Shown: positions 36,529-45,542 of the stretch, piece by piece
How positions within the stretch are numbered: the stretch's first letter is position 1
Layout of the letters: every line of letters begins with the position of its first letter
Assembly: GCF_003403075.1 (NCBI RefSeq)
Contig: NZ_CP031557.1
Location: 2,790,001-2,854,000, forward strand
Direction of reading: 5' to 3'
DNA: 64,000 nt
DNA from: Flavobacterium psychrotrophum
GTDB taxonomy: Bacteria > Bacteroidota > Bacteroidia > Flavobacteriales > Flavobacteriaceae
Notes under the pieces: generated by a model
Databases searched by the model: none
What the model saw: the letters and a program-made list of their open reading frames with translations, nothing else
What the model was told of the DNA's origin: nothing
Position numbers and translations under genes: made by a program

Positions 36529-38517
36529 TTAGGAAAGTTTAACTTTAATAATTACGAAAGAATAAGCAGGTATTTCAGCTTCTATTTTGCTCTTACCTGT
36601 CTTGATCGTAGTCTCGGCCGGTGCTACCGGTTCTTTATCAAAGTTGTTCTCTGCCTTAAGGTTATCTGATTTTAAAACCGTCATGGTTCCGCTTGCTGCA
36701 AGCTTCGCTCCTTTAACATCAAGGTTTGCTTTTTGAGCATTTGCAGATGTGTTTACGATCTTAACTATAACTTCATTATTCGCCTTGTCTATTACAGCGC
36801 TGGAGAACATACCGTTTTGTCCGGTAACAGGTTTGCCACCCTCTGTAATAGAAATAAGGTTAGTACCCGCATTGTTACCATATAGCTTTTGCACATAATA
36901 GTTTGGCGTAGCATAGCTTTCAAGGTTATTAAACCAAATAAGGTCCGGGGTCCACTGCCAGCCATCAGCATGGGCAAAAAGCGGCGCGTAGCTTGTCATA
37001 TATACCACATCGGCATTACGCTCAAGACCGGTCATAAATGCAGCTTCAGAAAGTGCAGCCTCCCAGTTATTCTTATTATCAGGGCTGGCAATATCTACTG
37101 TTTGTACAGCATACTCTCCGGCAAATACTTTTGGCCCTTTACGATCATACTTATCATAACGGGTTGCATTCTTTTTAAACCACTCTGGGCTGTTATAGTA
37201 GTGCTCATCTACAACGTCTGCCTTAAGTTTTTTAAGTTCATCCCATCCATATTCAAAATGCTCTCCATCCGGAGATGGCCCACTACCCGACACAATTTTT
37301 ATTGCAGGATATTTTGCACGTATGGCTTTGTCAAATGCTTTATAGCGTTCTATATAATCTGGCCCCCATTGCTCGTTACCTACACCTATCATTTTAAGGT
37401 TAAAAGGTTTTGGGTGCCCCATGTCGCTACGTAGTTTACCCCACTTGGTAGTTACGGCACCGTTAGCAAACTCAATAAGGTCTAATGCGTCCTGGATGTA
37501 AGGATCAAGCTGATCCATTGGTACAAGCTCTCCTGTGTTGTACTGGCAGGCAATACCACAACTTAAAATAGGCACCGGTTCTGCCCCTATATCTTCAGAA
37601 AGCTGGAAGTACTCGTAAAACCCAAGTCCGAATGTCTGGAAATAATCCGGTGTAAGTTTATGGTTAAACTCTACATTCCAACGGTTTATAAGTGTTTCGC
37701 GATCATCTACATTACCCACACTTTTTTTCCACTGGTAGCGCTGCTCAAGTGTGCGCCCTTCAACAATACATCCGCCAGGAAAACGAAGGAAGCCCGGATT
37801 AAGGTCATAAAGTTTTTGTACAAGATCTTTACGAAGTCCGTTTGGCCTGTTTTTCCATGTATCTTCCGGAAATATAGATAACATATCTACATTTATTACA
37901 CCTGTTCCTGTAAAGGTAACTTTCAGTTTACCCTTAGCTACAGTTTTATTAGCTTTCATCTGGGCGGTATATTTTTTCCAGTCTTTACCCGCCGGACTAA
38001 CTGAGCTCTCAGCAATTACTTTGTCCTGCTCATCTATAAACTGAAAAGTAATTTTGCTGATGTTTCCGCTTTGGTTCGCAGCCATTACAGATACATTGTA
38101 AGCATCGCCATCTTTAATACCTATACCACGGAAACCCTCGTTTAGAAGAACGTAGTTTTTATCGTTGTTAACCTCAATGCTGGCAAAGTTTTTATTCCCT
38201 GCTTTTTTAGATTCTATTATGTTAGCATAACCGGAAGTTTTGTTAAGCGAGTGCTTACTGCTGTTTGGCTGTACCCACCCCATAAGCGGCGTATCAAATT
38301 CAAACGAGCGGTTTTTTACCAGCTCGGCATAAAGGCCACCATCGGCTCCCAGGTTAATGTCTTCAAAAAAGATACCGTACATGGTAGGCTGGATCTTAAC
38401 ACCTGTGTCTTTAAAATCCAGTACATACTTGTTTACTGCCGGTTTTTGCTGTGCCACACCCGAAAGTGAGCCCATAAGCATTGCAGACAATACGGCATTT
38501 TTAATAAATTGTGTCAT
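36529..38517 (-). CDS. GH51 alpha-L-arabinofuranosidase with N-terminal binding-like module
   Basis: A 662-residue secreted enzyme from the ATG at 38517 (an upstream TTG reading extends it without need). Signal peptide to about SGVAQQ. The extra N-terminal region of about 190 residues contains a beta-sandwich that may bind carbohydrate. Catalytic residues: acid/base Glu in GVGNEQWGPDY (E382) and nucleophile Glu in VFAGEYAVQT (E468). It removes arabinofuranosyl side chains or exo-arabinose from arabinan or arabinoxylan. The final beta-domain (about 560-660) is typical of GH51. Confidence 0.93.
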   Translation of the reverse strand: MTQFIKNAVLSAMLMGSLSGVAQQKPAVNKYVLDFKDTGVKIQPTMYGIFFEDINLGADGGLYAELVKNRSFEFDTPLMGWVQPNSSKHSLNKTSGYANIIESKKAGNKNFASIEVNNDKNYVLLNEGFRGIGIKDGDAYNVSVMAANQSGNISKITFQFIDEQDKVIAESSVSPAGKDWKKYTAQMKANKTVAKGKLKVTFTGTGVINVDMLSIFPEDTWKNRPNGLRKDLVQKLYDLNPGFLRFPGGCIVEGRTLEQRYQWKKSVGNVDDRETLINRWNVEFNHKLTPDYFQTFGLGFYEYFQLSEDIGAEPVPILSCGIACQYNTGELVPMDQLDPYIQDALDLIEFANGAVTTKWGKLRSDMGHPKPFNLKMIGVGNEQWGPDYIERYKAFDKAIRAKYPAIKIVSGSGPSPDGEHFEYGWDELKKLKADVVDEHYYNSPEWFKKNATRYDKYDRKGPKVFAGEYAVQTVDIASPDNKNNWEAALSEAAFMTGLERNADVVYMTSYAPLFAHADGWQWTPDLIWFNNLESYATPNYYVQKLYGNNAGTNLISITEGGKPVTGQNGMFSSAVIDKANNEVIVKIVNTSANAQKANLDVKGAKLAASGTMTVLKSDNLKAENNFDKEPVAPAETTIKTGKSKIEAEIPAYSFVIIKVKLS

Positions 38518-38556
38518 GTTTATTCTAGTTTTGGTTTTGTTCAATTTCTTTAATCA

Positions 38557-38579
38557 TCAGGCATTCGTTACTTGCCTGA
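38557..38579 (-). other. Hairpin between GH43 and GH51 genes
   Basis: A 7-bp stem (38557-38563 TCAGGCA with 38573-38579) with a 9-nt loop in the 68-bp gap before the GH51 gene. No strong T-tract follows on the minus strand. Confidence 0.4.
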
Positions 38580-38585
38580 ATCCTT

Positions 38586-39593
38586 TTATTTATCCATTGG
38601 CTGTACAAGAGGCCAGCCATCTTTCCAGCTTATTTCTTTAATCTTAAGCTTTGGTGCGCCTTTTTGGGCAATTTCATATGCATGAAATACCAAATAGTCT
38701 TTACCATTAAAGGTATAGGCGCTATTGTGCCCTACACCTGCCCAGTTCTTGTTGCCTTCTATAACCAGTGTGCCACCACCCTGGTTCAGGTCTTTTCCGG
38801 CAGCATCAAGGTATGGGCCTTGTACTGTTTTGCTGCGGCCTACAACAACTTTATAGGTGCTGTTTTCGCCACGGCAGCAATAATCCCATGACAGGAACAG
38901 GTAGTACCAACCGTCTTTTTTAAATACAAACGGTGCCTCTAGTGCTGCATCGCCCGGGTCTTTATCCTCAAGGCTAAAACTGCGCTCGCGGCGGGCAATG
39001 GTAAACCATTCTTCAGGTTTTGCAATTGAAAGTAAATCCTTTGACAGCTTTACCATTTTAAGCCCGTCCCAAAACGAGCCAAAGGTTAGCCATGGTGTGT
39101 TGTTTTCATCATATATGAGGTTAGGGTCTATGGCATTCCACAGGTCGCGGTTAGGTACAGACTGCACAACGATACCGTGGTCAGTCCATTTAAAATCTTT
39201 TGACGCCGGGTCTAATGTCTTGTTGGTTGCCACACCTATTGCCGATGTGTTTTTTGCAAATGATGAAACGGAGTAATACAAATAGTATTGCCCGTTGTGT
39301 AAGCTTACATCCGGAGCCCAGATGTGGTTTTTAAAATCTGCTGCCACACCAGTAGCCCAGGTTGGTGCATTTTCAAAAACAGGCTTTTCCTTCGTCCAGC
39401 TTTTCATGTCTTTTGATGAAAATACCGAAATGCCATGCCCGGTGCAAAACAGGTAATAGGTACCATTTTGCTGTATCATTACAGGGTCGTGCACAATTGT
39501 TTCGTTTATGGGCAGCGCTTTCTGCGAAAAGACGCTGCCGTAAACGAAAAACAAAACTAAACTAACCCAAACATAACTAACTTGTTTTTTCAT
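38586..39593 (-). CDS. GH43 arabinan endo- or exo-arabinosidase
   Basis: A 335-residue exported enzyme (signal peptide ending in VFSQ). GH43 five-blade propeller residues: base Asp in ETIVHDPVMI (D36), pKa-modulating Asp in NAIDPNLIYD and acid Glu in LEAPFVFKKDGWYYLFLSW. The FGSFWDGLKM motif and CCRG segment recall endo-1,5-alpha-L-arabinanases. Likely hydrolyses the arabinan backbone with its two GH43 neighbours. Located 5 bp after the next GH43 gene. Confidence 0.9.
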   Translation of the reverse strand: MKKQVSYVWVSLVLFFVYGSVFSQKALPINETIVHDPVMIQQNGTYYLFCTGHGISVFSSKDMKSWTKEKPVFENAPTWATGVAADFKNHIWAPDVSLHNGQYYLYYSVSSFAKNTSAIGVATNKTLDPASKDFKWTDHGIVVQSVPNRDLWNAIDPNLIYDENNTPWLTFGSFWDGLKMVKLSKDLLSIAKPEEWFTIARRERSFSLEDKDPGDAALEAPFVFKKDGWYYLFLSWDYCCRGENSTYKVVVGRSKTVQGPYLDAAGKDLNQGGGTLVIEGNKNWAGVGHNSAYTFNGKDYLVFHAYEIAQKGAPKLKIKEISWKDGWPLVQPMDK

Positions 39594-39598
39594 GTATA

Positions 39599-40561
39599 TT
39601 ATTTTTGGATGCCCTCGGTAGTCATTACTATACGCTTAAGGGTACCATCATTATTATAGTACAATTTATCTATACATACCGAGCGGCGAAAACTACCGCC
39701 ATGAGGCTGTATGGCACCATTATGGTATATAAAATATGACTGCCCTTTAAATTCTATTATAGACTGGTGGTTTGTATTACTATTACCGGCCAGCTCGTTT
39801 AGAATACCTTTGTACTCCCACGGCCCTTCAATGCTTTTGCTCATGGCGTAGGCTAACTTTTCAGGAAACTGGTAAGCATAAGAAAGGTAATACCAGTCTT
39901 TATGCTTGTGTATCCACGGCGCTTCGGTAAAGTTTGGCAGGTCTACAACTTTAATATCCCCGTCAACTTCAGTCATGTTCTCTTTAAGCTTTACATATTT
40001 ACAAACAGTATTACCCCAATACAAATATGCCTGTCCTTTATCTATATATACAGCAGGATCGATATCATCCCAACTGATAGACGTTTGTGTGGTCATATCG
40101 TTTGTAATAAGTGCTTTGCCAAGAGCATCTTTAAAAGGCCCTAGCGGAGAATCTGAAACCGCCACACCTATTGCCTTACCCGGTATTGTACCATGTTCTA
40201 CACATACATACCAGTAAAACTTGCCATCACGCTCTATAACCTGGGCAGCCCAGGCATCGCCCTTAGCCCATTTAAAATCTGAGGCTTTAAGTGGCACCGG
40301 GTGCTTTTTCCAGGTTACCATATCGGCAGATGAATATACAAGCCACTCATTCATCTTATAAAAGTTGAAATCGTTTGGTGCCTCGTCATGCCCGCCATAC
40401 AGGTAAACCGAATCCTTGTACACCATTGCAGCGGGATCGCCTATGTAGGTATCTTTTATTATAGGGTTATTTTCTGATGGTTTTGTTACCCCCTTTTTCT
40501 TTTGGGCAACACAGCCCAACGAAAGGGCTACCGCAAAAAACACCAATATCTTTTTCTTCAT
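39599..40561 (-). CDS. GH43-family glycosidase, probable arabinofuranosidase/arabinosidase
   Basis: A 320-residue exported protein; the signal peptide has a Cys at SLGC, so it may be lipidated. GH43 motifs: Asp in TYIGDPAAMVYKDSVYLYGG (base), DDIDPAVYIDKGQAYLYW, and Glu in NFTEAPWIHKHKDWYYLSY (acid). It lacks the FGSFWDG loop of its neighbour, so it probably acts on side chains or oligosaccharides. Substrate is inferred from the operon only. GH43 genes here are separated by 5 and 41 bp. Confidence 0.88.
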   Translation of the reverse strand: MKKKILVFFAVALSLGCVAQKKKGVTKPSENNPIIKDTYIGDPAAMVYKDSVYLYGGHDEAPNDFNFYKMNEWLVYSSADMVTWKKHPVPLKASDFKWAKGDAWAAQVIERDGKFYWYVCVEHGTIPGKAIGVAVSDSPLGPFKDALGKALITNDMTTQTSISWDDIDPAVYIDKGQAYLYWGNTVCKYVKLKENMTEVDGDIKVVDLPNFTEAPWIHKHKDWYYLSYAYQFPEKLAYAMSKSIEGPWEYKGILNELAGNSNTNHQSIIEFKGQSYFIYHNGAIQPHGGSFRRSVCIDKLYYNNDGTLKRIVMTTEGIQK

Positions 40562-40578
40562 AATTGTATTTTGTATGT

Positions 40579-40605
40579 TAACCGGAAACCAATCCTTTCC
40601 GGTTA
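40579..40605 (-). other. Hairpin over the GH43 arabinanase stop codon
   Basis: A perfect 10-bp stem (40579-40588 with 40596-40605, TAACCGGAAA type) whose end includes the stop codon of the upstream cistron. No T-run follows, so read-through with an mRNA end-stabilising role is possible. Confidence 0.5.
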
Positions 40606-42198
40606 GTAAATTTTCTTACCCCAAAGCGGTTTTCCATCAGTAGCGGAACCGGAAATGGTTAAAGCAACTTTTCTTGGAGAAGCCTCCCAGTCCCAGCCAT
40701 TAAATATTTTACACTCAATACCGTTAATTATAACTGCATTTTTTGCGCTATCATATGACCAGGTTCCTGTCATTCCGTCACCTACAGTACCATTAGCATT
40801 AAGGCTTACTGTAACTGATTTTTGTATTACCTTATATTGATAATTCATATTGATTATCTCCCAGGCACCCACAAAAGAAGCATCTGTAAGTGTTGCTGCC
40901 GGTACACCCGCATAACGCTCTGGCGCTACAACCGGCCATCCGTCAGATGTCCAATCCATTTCCCTTACCTGGCCCATCATTACTGCATTAGACGCATTGA
41001 TACCCGGTACGTTTTCCGGTAATCTGCCCTGAGATGTAAAGTACCATTTACCATTAGCCTCATCCTGAATAACACCACAATGAGAAATACCTACCCAGCC
41101 GGTATGGTTATTAAAAGCATAAGGGTGCGTTAACATAGGCCAGGCATCTGCCCCCTCTGTAATACTTTGCCCATTTTTGCCTACATAAGGGCCGGTAATG
41201 TTTCTTGACCTTGCCACCCTGGTATTGTAAGCTACCGAAAGCTCATCATATGCAAGGAACAGGTAGTAATATCCTGTTTGTGCATTATATACAATTTCCG
41301 GACCTTCAAGCGCCTGCCACCTGTTTGTGCTTATATTTCCACGGCCTGATATGCGCACACCATAGTCATCAATAGTATTAAGCTGGTAAGGCCTGCCTGT
41401 TTCCGGGTTAATTTTTACGGCAGCAATTCCTGTATGCCATGACCCGTAAATAAGCCAGTGCTCTCCTTCAGGTGTTGCAATATAACTTGGGTCAATGCTG
41501 TTAAACTTATAATATGCATTCCAGTCGTTTGCTCCGTTTCTTACATGACTTGTAACACCATCCGAAATATTGCAAATCACCATACCTTTATCTTCCCATT
41601 GGTTAGAAGCCAGGCTTGTGGTTTCCATCATACCAATATAAGCTTCCTCACCCCATGATCTGGCAGGATCTGTACCTTCAACAAGTGCGTCATTTATCAC
41701 ACTATAATACATCCTGAATTTATTACCTACTTTACGCACACATGGCGCCCAGTAACCATAGGTAATATTCTGTATAGGTGCACGCCCTTCTATAGCCCTG
41801 CGTGTATTGATTTCATCTTTAACCCAGTTAGCCTCACCTGTCATTGCAGCCCCCAGGTATTCCCAGTTTATAAGGTCTAGAGAACGCCTTGCATGAAAGT
41901 GTCCGTGACCAAAAGAAGCATTACCATAAGATGCATCTGTCTGGTACATATAAAAGTACTGCCCGTCTTTAACTATCGTAGGGTCATGTACGTTTGCAAG
42001 GTTCCACTGGTTCCTGTTTTCCCAACCGCTAATTGCAGTATAATTATCGGCATATTTAGGGCCATTAAAGGTTTCGCCTACCGGGCCATCGTCATCTGTA
42101 CCTCCGCCTGTACCTCCAGATTCGTTATCATCTTTGGTACAGCCTATAGTAAGAAAACAGGCTAGCATGAATACTATATAAGGTTTAATATTTTTCAT
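40603..42198 (-). CDS. GH43 endo-1,5-alpha-L-arabinanase lipoprotein with C-terminal beta domain
   Basis: A 531-residue lipoprotein (lipobox FLTIGC, then a Gly/Asp linker). GH43 domain about 70-430: base Asp in NVHDPTIVKDGQYFYMYQT, FNSIDPSYIATPEGEHWLIY and acid Glu in LEGPEIVYNAQTGYYYLFL, plus GISHCGVIQDE. The C-terminal 95 residues (VTVSLNANGTVGDGMTGTW ...) form a small beta domain found at the end of large extracellular arabinanases. Surface-exposed enzyme cutting the arabinan backbone for SusCD import is the expected role. Confidence 0.92.
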   Translation of the reverse strand: MKNIKPYIVFMLACFLTIGCTKDDNESGGTGGGTDDDGPVGETFNGPKYADNYTAISGWENRNQWNLANVHDPTIVKDGQYFYMYQTDASYGNASFGHGHFHARRSLDLINWEYLGAAMTGEANWVKDEINTRRAIEGRAPIQNITYGYWAPCVRKVGNKFRMYYSVINDALVEGTDPARSWGEEAYIGMMETTSLASNQWEDKGMVICNISDGVTSHVRNGANDWNAYYKFNSIDPSYIATPEGEHWLIYGSWHTGIAAVKINPETGRPYQLNTIDDYGVRISGRGNISTNRWQALEGPEIVYNAQTGYYYLFLAYDELSVAYNTRVARSRNITGPYVGKNGQSITEGADAWPMLTHPYAFNNHTGWVGISHCGVIQDEANGKWYFTSQGRLPENVPGINASNAVMMGQVREMDWTSDGWPVVAPERYAGVPAATLTDASFVGAWEIINMNYQYKVIQKSVTVSLNANGTVGDGMTGTWSYDSAKNAVIINGIECKIFNGWDWEASPRKVALTISGSATDGKPLWGKKIY

Positions 42199-42253
42199 AG
42201 CTATTAGATTAATATTTTTAAAAAATCTGAAAATTCACTTTAAAGTCTATATT

Positions 42254-42279
42254 GTAAACAGATATTAAGCAATCTGTTT
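42254..42279 (-). other. Hairpin between GH51 and GH43 arabinanase genes
   Basis: An 8-bp inverted repeat (AAACAGAT with ATCTGTTT, about 42254-42279) in the 119-bp gap. It is not followed by a T-run on the minus strand. Confidence 0.4.
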
Positions 42280-42317
42280 ATCTGCATATTACATATAAAC
42301 AGACCGCTTAATACTTT

Positions 42318-43874
42318 TTATTTTGCTTCAAATACCACTACCGAAAATGGAGGAAGGGTTACACTAAGTACTCCTTTTTTGTATTTAAAGTCTTTAAAAT
42401 CTTTAGGCGTAATTGCGTTCGGGTTTTCGAACGTATTGTGATCCTGAAGTTTTCCTGAAGAAACGATCTTAGCTGTAAAATCTTTCAGGTTAAGGCCTTC
42501 AAGGTTGATATCTGTAGCAATCTTATCTGTTGAATGGATGTTAACCAATGAGATATGTGTTTTACCATCTTTAACAGAAGCAGATACACTTACTGCCTTA
42601 AGGGTTTCATTACCTACCTTATAATCTGGCGATTCTAACGTTACAGGAAGTAATTTTGCATCCTGGTGCGCTTTATAAAGCTTCATGATATGGTATGTAG
42701 GCGTAAGCAGCATCTTATCTGCTTTAGTAAGTATTACGGCCTGCAGTACATTAACCGTTTGTGCAAGGTTAGCCATGCGTACACGGTCGCTGTGGTTGTT
42801 AAAAATATTTAGTGTAGTACCCGCTATCATAGCATCGCGCATGGTATTTTGCTGATACAGGAAGCCCGGGTTAGTACCCTCTTCTACATCATACCATCCG
42901 CCCCACTCGTCTACAATAAGCGCTATCTTTTTTTCAGGGTCATACTTGTCCATGATCTCGCTGTGCTTAGTAACCAGCTCTTCCATTTTAAGGGCTGTCT
43001 TCATGGTTTCAAAGTACTGCTTCTCATCAAATTTGGTGGATGATCCTTTGTGGTCCCATTCAACAAATGAGTAAGAGTGCAGCGCTACACCCTCAATAAG
43101 AGATTTTGGTATATCGCGCATTAATACTTCTGTCCAGTGATAATCTGCTACGTTAGCCCCGGATGCAATACGGAAAAGCTTTCCGCTGTTAGACCAGTCG
43201 CCCATAAAAGTGGCATACTGCCTGTAAAGGTTTGCATAATATTCTGGTGTCATGTTACCGCCACAACCCCACATTTCGTTACCCACACCCCATATCCTTA
43301 CACCCCACGGATTTTCGCGGCTGTTTTTTTTACGAAGGTCGCTCATTGGACTTTTGCCACCGTGGTTTACATATTGTACCCACTCTGCAAACTCCTGTAC
43401 AGTACCACTACCTACGTTAGCGGCAAGGTAAGGCTCAGTGCCCAGGGTTTCGCATAGGTCTAAGAAATCGTGTGTACCAAAGCTGTTATCTTCGGTAACG
43501 CCACCCCACCATTGGTTTACAATAGTAGGCCTTTCACTTTTTGGGCCAATACCGTTTTTCCAGTGGTAAGTATCTGCAAAGCAGCCACCCGGCCAGCGAA
43601 GGTTAGGTATACCAAGATCTTTAAGTGCCGCAATAATGTCATTACGCACACCATTAGTATTAGGTATTTTGCTGTCTGCACCTACATAAAAACCGTCATA
43701 AATACAACGCCCAAGGTGCTCTGCAAAATGCCCATAAATATGTTTATCAATTTTAGGTGCAGCTGCTTCAGCTTTTACTTTAACAGTTGCTTTTTGTTGT
43801 GCCGTGAGAGCACCGGGCAGCAATGACGCTGCGGTAAAAAATAATGCGGTAACTATTTTATTGTGTTTGCCCAT
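42318..43874 (-). CDS. GH51 alpha-L-arabinofuranosidase (AbfA type)
   Basis: A 518-residue exported GH51 enzyme (signal ending LTAQQ). Motifs: IYGHFAEHLGRCIYDG, LRWPGGCFADTYHWK, acid/base Glu200 in GVGNEMWGCGG, GVALHSYSF and nucleophile Glu323 in LIVDEWGGWYD. This is the compact catalytic form without the N-terminal module of the other GH51 enzyme in the operon, so the two probably differ in substrate range (debranching versus oligosaccharide). Third gene of the susC operon. Confidence 0.95.
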   Translation of the reverse strand: MGKHNKIVTALFFTAASLLPGALTAQQKATVKVKAEAAAPKIDKHIYGHFAEHLGRCIYDGFYVGADSKIPNTNGVRNDIIAALKDLGIPNLRWPGGCFADTYHWKNGIGPKSERPTIVNQWWGGVTEDNSFGTHDFLDLCETLGTEPYLAANVGSGTVQEFAEWVQYVNHGGKSPMSDLRKKNSRENPWGVRIWGVGNEMWGCGGNMTPEYYANLYRQYATFMGDWSNSGKLFRIASGANVADYHWTEVLMRDIPKSLIEGVALHSYSFVEWDHKGSSTKFDEKQYFETMKTALKMEELVTKHSEIMDKYDPEKKIALIVDEWGGWYDVEEGTNPGFLYQQNTMRDAMIAGTTLNIFNNHSDRVRMANLAQTVNVLQAVILTKADKMLLTPTYHIMKLYKAHQDAKLLPVTLESPDYKVGNETLKAVSVSASVKDGKTHISLVNIHSTDKIATDINLEGLNLKDFTAKIVSSGKLQDHNTFENPNAITPKDFKDFKYKKGVLSVTLPPFSVVVFEAK

Positions 43875-43890
43875 AATGTGTTTAAAATTT

Positions 43891-43934
43891 TAATACCGTG
43901 CAGTGGGCCCTCACATGCCCGCCGCACGGTATTA
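43891..43934 (-). other. Strong hairpin between susD and GH51 (possible attenuating terminator)
   Basis: A perfect 11-bp stem (43891-43901 TAATACCGTGC with 43924-43934) enclosing a GC-rich 22-nt loop in the 86-bp gap after susD. On the minus strand it is followed by AAATTTT-type sequence rather than a long T-run. It may stabilise susCD mRNA or reduce transcription of the downstream enzyme genes. Confidence 0.6.
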
Positions 43935-43960
43935 AGTTTATTCTTTAATAATAAGTTGTA

Positions 43961-45523
43961 TTAGTAGCTTGGGTTTTGTACAGTACCCGGGTTGTTATCC
44001 ATTTCAAGCTGTGGTATAGGGAAGAATTCCCTGCCCGGCTGATAAGTATTAAACTCTGCATCACGGGTTTTAAGCCATGCAAGCTTAGTTGCATCTTCTA
44101 ACCAGCCCCAACGACGAATATCGTCAAAACGGTGGCCTTCTGAAGCAAACTCAAGAAAACGTTCGTGACCTATCTGCTCTCTCATTTGTGCCTGCGTCAT
44201 GTTAGGCTTAACAGTTGCAAGATCTGGCAATTGTACCCTGCTCCTTACCTGCTGTATGTAAGTGTAAGCCTGAGGTGTCTGACCAAGTTCGTTAAGACAC
44301 TCAGCATACATAAGCAATACATCAGAATAACGCATAAGGCGCTCATTTATACCGCTTCTCCAATCCATTTCATCCGGAAAATCGCCGTCAGCATTCTGGT
44401 ATTTTCTCCAGAATAAGTCGTTAAGATCTGCCGGGCTGTTTCTATAAAAAGTAGCAAAATCATGCCCATAAAGCATCATTCCCGGCTTATTATAAATTAT
44501 AGTAACATCAAGCCTTGGGTCTACGCCACCGCTAACAGTAGCTTCTTCTTTAAATTCATTAAATAGTGTCCATGTAGGCTGCATATCTGTAAAACCAAAA
44601 ACACGGGGTGCATATGTAATAGCACGTGCTGAAGTTTTACCCCAGTCAGAACCGGGAGCTCCGCCCCAGCCAAGGGCTACACCACCCGCATCACGGCTAA
44701 ACTGAACTTCGAAAATCGATTCTGAATTGTTTTCGTTTGCAGTAGTAAAGTTGTCTTTATAGTTAGACACAAGAGAGTACCCAAGAGCCATAACTGCTTC
44801 AAAATTAGTTTTAGCAGCAGCATACTCTTTATTAAAAAGCTGTGCCTTTGCAAGATAAGCAAGAGCAGCACCTTTAGTAGCTCTACCTTTTTCGCCGGCA
44901 TCAACACCGGCAACAGTGGTGTAAGAAACCGGAAGTAGCTCTGCTGCCATGGTAAGGTCTGCCTTTACCTGTGCCCAAGCCTCTTCCTGAGTTTTTTGTT
45001 CATGGTACACCTGCTCACTGGTTAGTGGTATAGGCACATTTTTAAACATATTTACAGCATGAAACAAATAAAGACCCCTAAGGAAATAGGTTTGCCCCAA
45101 TAGCCTGTTTTTGTAAGCCTCATCTGTAAATGTTATACCCGGCACCTTATCTAATACCTGGTTAGCACGATAAATACCCTGATAGTAGGTTTCAAATGCC
45201 CAACCGTAAATTGAAGCATCTGCAATGTTAGAGTTAAACCTACCCACGTTTGCCATAGCAGCCCATGGACTGTTACTGCGTGCATCATCTGCCTTACCAT
45301 CCAGCAAAAGCGGTGTGCTTCTCATATAGGTACCATCTGTAATAAGACTGGCATATACTGCATTTACACCTTTAGCCGCATCTTCCTCTGTTTTCCAGAA
45401 CGCTGCCGCGCTATCAAGGTTAGGGTCAATTTGATGTAATTCATCATCCTTTACACAACCCGTTAGCGTAAGTGCCAGTACGGGAATGATAAGCGATTTT
45501 TTTATAGTAAATATATTTTTCAT
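43961..45523 (-). CDS. susD: SusD/RagB-family arabinan-binding lipoprotein
   Basis: A 520-residue outer-membrane lipoprotein (lipobox LTLTGC). The SusD fold is visible as TPR-like helices with the WKTEEDA, GQTYFLRGLYLFHAVNMF and KGAALAYLAKAQLF motifs, and the C-terminal DIRRWGWLED ... NTYQPGREFFPIPQLEMDNN. It lids the SusC porin and binds oligosaccharides at the cell surface. It follows susC by 19 bp. Specificity for arabinan is inferred from the operon. Confidence 0.94.
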   Translation of the reverse strand: MKNIFTIKKSLIIPVLALTLTGCVKDDELHQIDPNLDSAAAFWKTEEDAAKGVNAVYASLITDGTYMRSTPLLLDGKADDARSNSPWAAMANVGRFNSNIADASIYGWAFETYYQGIYRANQVLDKVPGITFTDEAYKNRLLGQTYFLRGLYLFHAVNMFKNVPIPLTSEQVYHEQKTQEEAWAQVKADLTMAAELLPVSYTTVAGVDAGEKGRATKGAALAYLAKAQLFNKEYAAAKTNFEAVMALGYSLVSNYKDNFTTANENNSESIFEVQFSRDAGGVALGWGGAPGSDWGKTSARAITYAPRVFGFTDMQPTWTLFNEFKEEATVSGGVDPRLDVTIIYNKPGMMLYGHDFATFYRNSPADLNDLFWRKYQNADGDFPDEMDWRSGINERLMRYSDVLLMYAECLNELGQTPQAYTYIQQVRSRVQLPDLATVKPNMTQAQMREQIGHERFLEFASEGHRFDDIRRWGWLEDATKLAWLKTRDAEFNTYQPGREFFPIPQLEMDNNPGTVQNPSY

Positions 45524-45542
45524 GACTTTTTCATATTATTTT

